The position numbers and the translations under genes were made by a program. The notes below the pieces were generated by a model. The model made no database searches. It was not told where the DNA came from and saw only the letters and a list, made by a program, of their open reading frames with translations. Shown piece by piece: positions 53,909 to 64,000 of a stretch of DNA of 64,000 bases (its first letter is position 1; each line of letters begins with the position of its first letter). Origin of the DNA: Corynespora cassiicola (taxonomy: Eukaryota; Ascomycota; Dothideomycetes; Pleosporales; Corynesporascaceae); contig JAEUWY010000005.1 in the NCBI GenBank assembly GCA_022059125.1, positions 2,790,001-2,854,000 on the forward strand, in the 5' to 3' direction.

Positions 53909-54753
53909 TTTGACGACGAGCCCAGTAGATTAGTAGCAGCGATTTACGCCTTTTCCTTTTTCTCGAGTGGTCATGCAATATTCGCCCCGGGATTTAGAGT
54001 CATTCAGAAATGGCGCATATTCGTGTTGTATAGGGTCTCATCGGGTCAATTGAAGACACATGCCGATGCAAAAAAAACTGGGCAGGTTGCAGACAACCTG
54101 GGGCGGAGAATTGGTTCAAGACTAGGAGGATTTGCGCCCATGTGACTATGGCATCAAAGCCCCCTGTTCGGGTATCTCAAATGACCCAACAGCATCTAAA
54201 CAGATAAGCTTTTTTATGAGGTCAACATAATATTGACCAACCGTTAAAAATATATACTGGGCATCTGAGCCATGAAAAGGGTCCGTAAAAGATAAGATGA
54301 GGTTCAACATGGATGACACGAGTTTCGGGTGCATGCACTCCAAAGTTGCATTACCACATATGCTTGGATGGTTCAATATTATAGGCCCATAAATACCTCA
54401 GGATCATGCATGTGTTTCGGAAAAGGCTTAGAACAGTGAGGCTCTAGTCCCAGTTACGGAATTTCCCGACGATGTGGATTTTTGGGGGCCAAAATTGCGA
54501 TCCTTTGCGCTGATATTCCCCGCTGCCAAAGGATTTTGGGGGCCAGTCTTATGTCGAGTGTGTAAAGGAACCACTTAGTATCTGTGTTTGTCCGGGATCC
54601 AAACCCTTTCGACTTCTAACCTGCTAGCATCTTGGTCTATGCCGAGATCCGGTTGACAGCATGACAAATATAAGCTGCTCCAGGAAGATTTAAGGCATTC
54701 ACTGTGAATCATAATGACTACGTAGCTATATAGCTCTGTGTCATTTTTAAAAC
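53909..54753. other. divergent intergenic region
   Basis: 845 bp between the NLR-like gene (minus) and the AAA gene (plus), AT-rich, holding both promoters. Frames here overlap and are not called. Confidence 0.55.
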
Positions 54754-57700
54754 ATGATGGGCGTTGCTTCCCAGACAAAATCACTGGTATCGACCACTAG
54801 TGAAAACAATACGTCGAACTTCGTTCTTAAGGAGCCGATTGTCATAGAACAGCCATGTACGGATACGCAGTATCTTCCTCGAAGCTGCATGATACTAACT
54901 CCATTCATAGTGTCGGTTGATTCTGAAATAAAAAATCCTGGAGGTAGTCTATCTTTATCGTCCAAATTAAACATCCTGTTAATATCGTGGTCATAGAAGA
55001 AGTCCCTAGTGTGAAAACTGGACATAAACAGACTCCGATGGCCGTACCGACCGAGGATGCTCCTGAGAAGGAGGAGATTATGGTGCCAACCCGCATCCGA
55101 TACAGAATACATTACAAAAATGATTACGGAAGTGTGGTGGAAAAGTCGCCCTATAGACTGTCTAAGCCTAACATTACGCCGGATCCTGAAGAATATTCCG
55201 ATGGGGAAGATGATTGTGAGGAAGAAGAAGACCCCTCGATTCAACCGGTGTTCGACATCATATCACATGTGATTGTTCGCGATGTCGTCTCCATAGAATC
55301 CATAGACACTGAATATGCTGCCTCCAATGCTGCTGCAGATGTCGCTTCAGATGCCGCTTCAGATGTCGCCACAGATGTCGCTGCAGATGTTGCTGCAGAT
55401 GCCGCTGCAGATGTTGCTGCAGATGCCGCTGCAGTTGCCGCCGTAGATGACTCGGCAGAGGTTGCCGCAGGCGCAACAGCAAGTGGAGTGCTCACTTGGC
55501 GTAGTCGCTCTTCGAGAAAGACATTCAAGATCCGTTCTGTTGGAACGTCGGAAATGGTTATCCACTCCAAGCCTATTATAGAGGCACTCCGAGCTGTGGT
55601 CACTTACTATCCTGATATATATCTCAAGGGCGACACGGTGACAGTTGCGGAGCCTTACTATATGCTGCTCCACCACCAGAAGGAACTCGGTGACTACTTC
55701 AGTCAGGAAGGTGGAAACAACGATCACCCATCAAAATCACCAAAAAGCATGGATAAAACTCCCGTTGAAGGTGAAGAAACTCAAGGGTATCATGATTACA
55801 AGGTTCTGCGAGCCTTCCTGGACCCTATGTGGAAGAGGAAAATTGACCGGGAGATATCAAGATACCAAGAGACACCTGCTATGGCAACGTACGAAATGCT
55901 CTGGAGGCTCTTCAAACCCGGAACAAGAGTGATTCGTGATATGGCTGGTTATATTGTTCGAGCCATCAGCTACGATAACCCTGAGGACTATATTCCAGGG
56001 CTGAAAGTTTCCCTGTGGAGCTTAGATACTGACGGTAGCACAGCCCTTCCCATCTGATTCTATTATTGCTAATCGATAAAAAGGATTCAAGGTAGACCGA
56101 ACTGCTTTTGACGTATTCATCTCTCCATACGAAGGAAAGAAAGAAATCACGACCCTGCCACTTTATCCAGTCGAGATAGTCGAGGATGACTTTACGATCA
56201 ATCTCAACCCTGAAATGGAAAAGAAAATCATTGAAAGAGGAAGACGATGCTGGGAGATTCTTGGAGTTTCCCTCAAAAAGGGACTCATCGAGATAAAATA
56301 CAATGGGCCTGCCGACTATCAAAAACTCGAAGTATGTCCTTCGGTCCCCCCACTGTTTCTGAGCTAAAAAAAATAAAATCATTAGCCCTACCATGGAAGG
56401 GCGATAGTTGACACTGAAACATATTTTACCGAACGTGGAGACTTTGATGGACACGACCGTCCAGATTTTATGGATGACGAAGATGGAGAAAGCCCCGACG
56501 ATTGTTACTGGACTGATGAACCAGTCGGTTCGAAGCAAAGGGTGAGATTTGCAAGCTACAAGAATATCGGTATGATCGAGGACAAGGATTACGTCTTGGA
56601 TGATGGGCACTACTTCTTGCTTTGTCGGTCCATGGGCGGCTTTACCTTGAAAAACAGGAAGTTTGGTAAGTGATGCTGGTATAATCTGCTCTGGTGGTGT
56701 TTAGCTAATGACCACAAAGCATGGCTCCATGTGGAACACATGGAACTAGTTCAAAAGAGCGACGCATACAAGAATCTCAGGATCCCAGAGGAGCGTCTAA
56801 GTATGATCAGGGCTCTTACTGAGAAGGTCGATGGTGCAGAAGACAGAGGTTGGAGCGCGGACAATATTGAGGGGAAAGGAGAGGGCCAGATCTTCTTGTT
56901 GCATGGTCCTTCTGGCGTTGGTAAAACCTACACAGCCGAGTGTATCGCAGAGATGACTGGTAGGTTCCTTTGATTGTCTGACGAAGCGATTGCTAAGAAT
57001 ATTGACAGGACGACCACTCCTATCCCTTACCTGCGCTGATCTTGGTGAGTTTCGAGGCTTTCAGACGAATGAACGTTGAAATCTAACATACTTGAAGGAA
57101 CAAATGAAACTCAAATGGAAGGAGAATTGGCCAGATGGTTTTCCTTCTCAGAAAAGTGGCGAGCTATCCTGCTCTTGGATGAAGCTGACGTCTACTTCGA
57201 GAAACGTGGAAGCGGACAGTTACAAAGGAACAGTCTAGTTTCTGCTTTTCTCCGTTCAATGGAGTACTATCATGGAATTCTCTTTTTGACAGTAAGTACC
57301 ATCAGGTAAACCTATTGCGAAGCCGATAAAACATCGAACCGCGCCCTTACAACAACCAAAAGATGCTTCGCCGGCTCCACAATCAACTCACCAGACACTG
57401 GAGCAGTCACTGACCGCACCCCAGACCAACCGCCTCGGCCACATCGACGACGCCATCCTCAGCCGCATCCACCTCATAATCGAATACCAAGAACTCGACG
57501 ACGACACCCGAATCAAAATCTGGAACCAATTCTTCGCCAAGCTGCGCAGAGAGCAAAAGGATTTCATGGTGGACCGATATCTCGAATCGTACATTGAGCA
57601 CGACCCCGAATTGAAGGAGCTCCAGTGGAACGGTCGGGAGATTCGAAACGGTATGGATTGCTTCTTTCTCTCTATCTCGGCATCGTTCCCCTTTACTGAC

Positions 57701-57977
57701 TGGCCTGCCAGCTTTCCAGACCGCCGTCGCCCTCGCCGAACACGAAGCCCGAACCGCCGATCCCCCCCAAAAAGACGTCCTCGTAAAGCAAAAGCACTTG
57801 CAGCAAATCGTAAACATGTCCGCAGCCTTCAAGCAATACATGAAAAACTTCAAAGGGGACGAGGCAAGACGGGCATACCTGGATGGCTCGCGCATGGACG
57901 AGAGGGTGCGGCAGTACGCAAAGAAGAAGAAGGAACAGCTGGACAAAGCACGGCAACTCACTAGGAGGGCGGCTTGA
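54754..57977 (+). CDS. fungal AAA-type ATPase (DUF7025-like N terminus)
   Basis: Nine exons by splice consensus and phase: 54754-54943, 54997-56034, 56084-56331, 56386-56665, 56720-56959, 57009-57044, 57098-57291, 57425-57650 and 57712-57977, giving 905 residues. An N-terminal disordered part includes an Asp/Ala repeat. A middle domain (EALRAVVTYYPDI, LRAFLDPMWKRKI, GYIVRAISYD) resembles the DUF7025 domain of fungal AAA proteins. The ATPase module has Walker A GPSGVGKT (split by introns soon after), Walker B ILLLDEADVYFEKR, and TNRLGHIDDAILSRIH (sensor 1 and arginine finger). Lys/Arg-rich helices end the protein. Such ATPases are common, poorly characterised fungal proteins. Exon 1 is less certain: its GTAGTC donor is weak. 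Confidence 0.82.
55338..55433 (+). repeat. in-frame 12-bp minisatellite, eight units
   Basis: Eight 12-bp units of the form GAT-GYY-GCY-KCA/ACA in exon 2 of the AAA gene encode Asp-(Val/Ala)-Ala-(Ala/Ser/Thr) eight times. Units differ by synonymous or conservative changes, and all keep the length of 12, so the frame is under length constraint. Repeat-number variation between isolates is likely. Confidence 0.9.
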
Positions 57978-58202
57978 AAGAGAATAAAAAGTTGTACAGA
58001 ACAGACATGGCCCATTTCAGCTACTTCGTACAGTTAGACTAGCCCAGGCTTCTCGTGCCTCCCTTGGAATACCAGCGCCAGAAAAATCAAAGCCCTTTTT
58101 TCCATCGTGTGAGCACCCGAAACCCAAACGCCAATGTGTTTAGTTTTTACACAGGAAGTAGAAGATGATGCTTAGGTACTGAAGAAAATAAAGAAAACGT
58201 GT

Positions 58203-61200
58203 CTATCGACCGAGGAAACCGCGAAGAGCAGATTCAACCTGGCCATCATCGAGCACTTGGAACAGTGGCGCGGCAATGTCAGTCTCGGCCGCCGGACCGT
58301 GCTGCTGACTCTGCGCAAGATGGGACCCAATGCTACCAGGAACTGGATATTGTGGCGCCATTACAGGTCCTTGGTAATGCCCTTGGTACTGGCCTTGATA
58401 TTGATCCTGATATTGGCCCTGGTATTGGGGTTGATCACCATATGTGCGATTGAGAGGAGGCCGACCAACCAGAGGGGGCGGTTGACCACCCCGCTCCTTC
58501 TCCTTCTTCTTATTCTGTACCAGATGGCCCTTGACGCCACGAAGATACCGTGTAGCTGTATCGACGAGCTCCTTTGACTCTTGAGAATTCTTCAGTGCTT
58601 CAAGCATGGCACGGACCTGTGTCTCAGATCTTATGTGAGGGCACGTGCGAGCATGACCGTAATGTGCAAGTCCACAAAGTCCACAGTGTTCAACACCAGC
58701 CATTTTGAGCTGACAAGCTCCGCGAGGATGCACCTTGTGGCATGCGGGGCACCGGGAAGTCTTATACTGTCCACGATTTGCGTCGAGAGGCGAACGAACG
58801 GGGAACTGGGCGCGCTGGAATGGCTTGACTGGAATCTTGTTAGCTGGCAGTTCGACCGGCTCATCCTCCAGTAGAGATATGTATGCTGCTGGAAGGCTGA
58901 CGTTGCAATCCTTTCTGTAGGGGGTAGAGTTGGAAGATTTTGTTGTACCTTTGCTGCTGTTGTATAGAGATGGCTTTGAGACCGTACTCTTAGGTGCACT
59001 TGGCATTCGAGCGCCTTGCTCTGGCTGGCTGACTTTAGGCTTAGTTTCCATTTGGACCAGTCCTGCATCTGGAGCAACTTTTTGTGCGTCCTCGTCCTCG
59101 TCCTCATCCTCGTCTTCTTCCGATTCAGGAACCTGGAAATCAGTATCCTCGTCTGAATCCCGGTCCTTTTTGCCTTTGCGCTTCTTTTCCGATTTAGCAG
59201 GGGATTCGATAAGGCCATCAACAGCACCCTCTTTCTCTGTGGTCGAATAGTCGACATTCTAGTATGTACAATTAGTATATTGAGCTTTTAGTAAAGAACA
59301 AGGGGACAAACCATGCGTGCCCTTCTACCTCGGCCCAGAGCATCTGCTCGGGCAATGGCCTCGGCTGCAGCTGCAGCTTGACGCTCTCTGAGAATCTTAT
59401 CCCACACTCCGGGATCCGGAGCTACCTCCTCTGTTGTGGCTTCCAGAGAGTCTTCCAGAGCGCCATGGTCGTTTGCCCAAACCCTAGCAAAACTAAATTG
59501 AGATTCGACAGAGTCATCTCCGTCGGTTTTGGTAGTCTCAATCTGGCTGCGATCAAGGAGCTTTTCGATAGAAGCATCGTCGTAGCGAATATCGTGTTCC
59601 GCGTTATCATCTTTGAACAACTCTGCGGCACCGAATTTCAAAATCGATTCCACATCATGATCCTCCAAATCATCTGCATCAAGTTGCTCGACCACGACGT
59701 GGTCAAGAGCCATTTTTTTCCTGCCCATCTGAACAATCTTTTCCTCCACGGAAGTTCGCGTCATAAGCTGAAAGCAAAGCACCTTCTTCTTTTGCCCAAT
59801 ACGATGGGCACGGGAGATGGCCTGTATGTCCTGATGAGGGTTGAAATCAGGGTCCAGGATGATGACAGTATCAGCTGTTGCCAAGTTGATGCCAACACCG
59901 CCGGCTCGAGTCGAAAGCAAGAAGGCAAACAGGGGGGACTCTGGTGCATTGAACTGATCGATCCGCTTTTGCTTCTCCAAGGAGCCCATGGTGCCATCGA
60001 GACGCTGGTAGGCCAGCTGCATGCCATCCATAAAATCTTCAATGATATTGAGCATATCCAAAAATTGGCTGAATATCAAGACTCTGTGCCCACGCTCCTT
60101 TAGCTTGGGGAGAAGAAGCTCAAGCAGCTGCAGTTTGGCCGAAGCCTCCACGAGGTTGCGATGAGAAACAGCCGCGACGTCGGTACGTTCCTCGATGACG
60201 CGACTGTAGACAAAAGGATGGCACAGGCATTTTCGCAATTGCATCAAAATGTTGCTAAGGTTGGCGCGCTCCTGGGCCTTGAGTGCCTTGCTGGATGTGA
60301 AGAGAGCCTTCAAAAGCTCGGGGTTCTTCGCCAGAATGGACTTGTAAAGGCTCTTTTGCAGGTGGCTCATGGATAATGGAAGAATGACCTGACCCAACGG
60401 GGGCAAGAACGTGAGTACTTGGGCCTTTGTTCGACGAAGGATGTATGGCCGAATCTGTTCATGCAGCTCTCGAACATTTTCAGCCGTCATCTCGGCGTAC
60501 TTCTCCTCAAGCTCGGCGGCATCAACAGACTCGTCAAGGAACTGAATCAAGTTGAACAGTTCTCTGGCATTGTTCTGCAAGGGCGTGCCAGTTAATAGTA
60601 GTCGGAATGGCGCCCTCACGGCATTTAAAGCGCCATAGAGCTGGCTCTTGTCATTCTTGAGCCGCTGGCCTTCATCGACGATCAACCCCGCCCAACTGAC
60701 TCTGCGGAAAATCCTCCTACAGCTGTCATCCACCGCAGCCTCATATGAGGTCACCACGATATGCGCTCGGAGTTCTTTCGTTCCGTGTGGGTACATCTCG
60801 TACTTGTATGTCATATCCCGGGCGGCAGAAGAGCCAAAGAAGGCGACCACGCGGAGTGAGGGTACCCACTGCTTGATCTCGCGACGCCAGTTTGCACACG
60901 TTGAATTGGGTACAACCACTAGAAATGGAAAACAGTTGTGCTCTTCAATCAAGGTGGCCATATAAGCGATGACTTGGATCGTCTTTCCGAGACCCATCTC
61001 GTCGGCAAGGATACCATTCTTTTGCGAATACCATTGGTAGTAAAGCCAGTTGAGACCTTCGACCTGGTACTTCATGAGTTCTCCGCCCACGAGGCAGTCT
61101 GGTTGCTTAGACTTCTCCAACTTGGCGAAAGGAGTGCTGCGAGCTTTTTCGAGTCGAGCTTTCAACGGCCCTTGCTTGGGGTATTTGACGTATCGACCGG

Positions 61201-63415
61201 CGACCCAATCATTGTATGCAGTGACAAAGTCAAGCCAACGGTCACCGTCCTCGGAGGTAGGGACCTTCTCCCATACCGCATCCTCGTAGCCAAGGCCTTT
61301 GTACTTGATCAAGGCACGGTCTACCTCTTTGATGCGAGCTTTGTCGATTTCTTCCGTACGAAGGTCGACATAACTAGTGTACTTGACATCCAAGACGATA
61401 TCGATGCGGAGATATTCTTCGGGAATGGCGTCCTCGGTCCTCATCTTGGGACCGTCCTCACGCTTGAAGAAGGCTTTCCGCATAGAAGCAGCGGTAACGC
61501 CCCAGGTCCATGCGCCAGAAAACCAGGCTGCCCGGAAGTAAGATTGACCTTCCCACTTGATTAAATACTGTTTGTCATCTTCACTAAGTTCGTCGCATGC
61601 AGTCCCCGAACGGTATGTCTCGACATCAGCAGGCCTCCAAGCAATAAGACCAGAAACCTTTTGGTCTTGGGCATCATCGCAGTCCTTGCAAAGCCATTTG
61701 CGTGAGTACTCTATGAATCGCTCTTCTGCAGTTTCTTCTTCACCTCGGGCGATGTCCATGGAGTACTGAGACAGAGGAGGCAAGTGATGATAGTGGTATG
61801 CACGCGAGCATTTGGTGCAGCGGAAGAGAACATTTTTTGCGTTGTTGACCCGATCCGAGGGCACGTCCACGACTGGATCTTGGCCGTCATTTTCATCGCG
61901 CTCCTTTTGCTCTTGCAAGGTAGTTTTGCGGGCTCTGAAAGGCTTGCAAGAGATGCCCGAGATACTGCAGTCCTGGCATTTGGACAAATCAGGTGCTGTG
62001 GGGTCCCGCTTCTGGTAGATGTTGATGCATCGCTTGCATTGAAGCACGTAATCGTCATCGCCGATTTTGGTGACAAGATGCTCACGAGTTGATCGATTTC
62101 CGATACAATTCTTATGGTAGGATTGAGAGCATCCTTGGCAATAGATCAATGGGCCGACATTGGTACCATCGAAACAGACCTCGCAGCCGTCGGCGTGGCG
62201 AGACCTGAAGGCGTTGTCGCGTGGGAGGGTCTGAAACACCTCCTTTGCATTCGTTATCTTGGGAGCAGTCTGCTTGGGTTCCGAGTTAGATCGATAAATG
62301 TCGTTGATTTCGGCTTCCTGCATGTTGTTTTGGGTTCTGGTGGAGCGTTCCGACTGCCGCATGCCAGCTCGAGGCAATTTCTCTACCTTGGAAGGGCGCC
62401 CATGACGTCCAGGGCGTTTGCGCTTGCGCTGACCCAAGATATCTGAACGGAGAATATCCATGTCGCTGGAGTCCTCATCATCCTCATCTTCGTCATGGTC
62501 GTCATAGTCTTGAACTAGGTTCCTGCTTCTGACAGAGCGCCGCGTGGGTTCTTGGATGACTCTCCTCCGTCGGCGTTTTGGTCCACTATCATCAGAGCTC
62601 TCGGCGGAAGAATAATCATCAAAGTTGCTCCTGCGAGATCGTGTTCTCGAAGTACTGCTGTCGGTCTCTCGCTTGCTCAGTGACTGAACCCGGCGTGGCC
62701 GTCGACTGCCTGACGCTAGCTCATCGTCCGAGGATAAATCTAGTGCCATGCTGTCCACAAAGCCATCCAAACTCATCTGCTTCCGTTTTCCTCGAAGTCT
62801 CATGTCGGGTCGTTTTGATATGGCTACACTGATGGTGTCTGAGTCGCTGGAGGTGGGATCCTGTTGAAACCTCTCGAGGGCAGCAGAACCGTTGTCAATA
62901 TTGAGAAGTTCGTCGAAGTCGAGCTATAAGGATATTAGAGATTGTGTGCGTGGAGGGCGGGAGGGTGGAAGGGAGAAACTGAGAGAAAAAGCAAGTCTTA
63001 TGTAGTGCAAGAGATGATGGCTGCTGTCAATCAACTGCATGAGGGAGAGAGCGATTTCACCCACTGAGGTAATTGCAGATATAGCTGACTCACTTACCTC
63101 TCTGGTGTTGCCATCGGACAACTTCACCTCGTACATGAGGTCGCCCTTGTGCGTAAACTCCCGTAGTATGTTTTGTACGGCTTCCCGGGGCTCATAGTAC
63201 GTGTATTCCTCTCTGTTTCGCACCGGCGATACAACCACAGCCACAGCCTTCCGCGGCTGCGCAGGCGAAGACTGACTTGCATGATCTTCGTCGCCTGAGG
63301 ATATAAAGTTGCCGGGGGAGAAGGACGGTCGAGATCTACCGCGCAGACTTAGTTTCCGTGGGCCTTTTTGAAAGGCCGCAATCAAATTGACCACATCCTC
63401 TTCGTCGCTGCTCAT
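58203..63415 (-). CDS. Mit1-like SNF2/CHD chromatin remodeller (SHREC)
   Basis: Three exons, 63415-63098, 62923-59312 and 59258-58203, with introns of 174 and 53 nt (the second has a weaker GTTTGT donor), give 1661 residues; both junctions are phase 0. Order of domains: disordered acidic N terminus, PHD finger near 353 (CEVCFDGTNVGPLIYCQGC), a further Cys-rich zinc group, two chromodomain-like segments (YLIKWEGQSYFRAAW near 560, ALIKYKGLGYEDAVW near 645), SNF2 ATPase with ADEMGLGKT near 746, motif II VDEGQRLKND near 856, LTGTPLQNN, and the helicase C lobe (DGTMGSLEKQKR, STRAGGVGINLA, RAHRIGQKKKV). The C terminus has a zinc module (CPACHKVHPRGAC to HARTCPHI, ~1480-1519) and a Tyr/Gln/Gly repeat. 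This matches Mit1, the nucleosome-positioning subunit of the SHREC heterochromatin complex. Confidence 0.88.
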
Positions 63416-64000
63416 CGTTTTAGAGGTAGAAGAGCTGCGATCTCGCTGTCAAGGGGCGGTGGAGGGGTCGGATCGCAAGCGACAACAGTCTCAAAAGCGC
63501 ATAAATACAATTATCCGGAGCTAAAGAGAAAAGCACTAGAGGAAGGTATGTTAGCGCATGGAAAAATGCGATTGTTGATTGGTAGCGTACCTTGAAACTG
63601 CGTGGTGTTGGGAATCCCGAACGCGTCGGTGGGGAAGTGGTAGACAAGTCATCCGAATAGTCGAATGGTCGGTTCACGCCTCGATGCGTCGACGCGTGAT
63701 TACGCGACGGGCGCCAAGACAGTCCGTGCTCAAAAAGTGTGAACGTGAAAGTGATCCACCTGTGACATCGGGCCATGGTCAATCGAGACCTCCGCCGGTC
63801 TTTGCCCCCAAATACGACTCAGACATGATTAGACCGCTACATATAAGCGCCGCGCCTCTCCGCACACATTCTACGGTTCTTCCGCGCATATTCTGTCGCC
63901 ACAAATCCCTTACCGCTGCGATCGAACGGGGAAGGCAGGACACAGGAGGGAGGTCACGGAGCAGACAAGATGAAGTGGGGAGGTCAAGATGGAATCCAAG
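63416..64000. other. intergenic end of window, possible gene start at edge
   Basis: Promoter of the Mit1-like gene and probably of a plus-strand gene beyond the window. A TATA-like ATATAAG at 63841 and a C/T-rich leader precede ATG 63970, which opens a frame (MKWGGQDGIQ) cut by the window end. No family can be assigned to ten codons. Confidence 0.3.

Noticed and set aside
59378..60103. 241-codon plus frame inside the Mit1-like gene
   Set aside because: Antisense shadow of the helicase C lobe, which has complete motifs on minus.
1..64000. CRISPR array, insertion sequence or intact transposon
   Set aside because: Eukaryotic window; no spaced direct repeats, terminal repeats with target duplications, transposase or reverse transcriptase frames were seen.

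Overview
The window is nuclear DNA of a filamentous ascomycete (Pezizomycotina). Most genes have one to four short introns of 44-61 nt with GTRAGT-type donors and CTAAC/CTAAT branch sites, promoters are compact, and the protein families are typical of such fungi: fungal MOT1, Osh3-type OSBP, the SHREC remodeller Mit1, a NACHT/NLR-like gene, a DUF7025-type AAA ATPase, CE16 and GH43 enzymes. Dothideomycetes is my guess, but sequence alone does not prove the class.

Layout. 1-10 kb is a small-metabolism and accessory stretch: an Old Yellow Enzyme, a secreted intradiol dioxygenase, an SDR, a serine-hydrolase gene broken by one in-frame stop, and a decayed NLR-type N-terminal fragment. 10-15 kb holds a molybdate transporter, a membrane RING protein and a secreted GDSL/CE16 esterase. 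16.7-34.5 kb is a housekeeping core: an Osh3-like oxysterol-binding protein, RTF1 (Paf1 complex), COQ7 (ubiquinone synthesis, divergent from RTF1), MRC1/claspin, a C2H2 zinc-finger protein and a membrane-anchored MOSC (mARC-like) protein. 36-43 kb carries a cytosolic GH43 enzyme and then a cluster of three divergent minus-strand paralogues of an unrecognised family, one frameshifted, with an unrelated orphan on the plus strand between two of them. 44.9-64 kb holds a conserved Cys/His-motif fungal protein, an Upf1/MOV10-like SF1 helicase, an NLR-like STAND protein with a degenerate P-loop, a nine-exon AAA ATPase with an in-frame minisatellite, and the 1661-residue Mit1-like chromatin remodeller.

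Connections. MOT1 (molybdate uptake) and the mARC-like MOSC protein (a molybdenum-cofactor protein) lie 22 kb apart and belong to the same cofactor economy. MRC1, RTF1 and Mit1 act on replication, transcription elongation and heterochromatin. The NLR-like and AAA genes are adjacent, as innate-immunity/heterokaryon-type genes often are in fungi, but a joint function is only inference.

The observations I rate highest are the unrecognised paralogue cluster at 37.7-43.0 kb, a repeated switch from C-rich to G-rich coding strand inside at least eight genes, three premature stops each one C-to-T change from Gln/Arg codons, and unusual splice structures (a GC-AG intron, a 5-nt first exon, an 18-nt microexon, a frame-preserving intron). 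Exon boundaries were worked out by hand from splice consensus plus reading-frame and family continuity; no similarity search was run.
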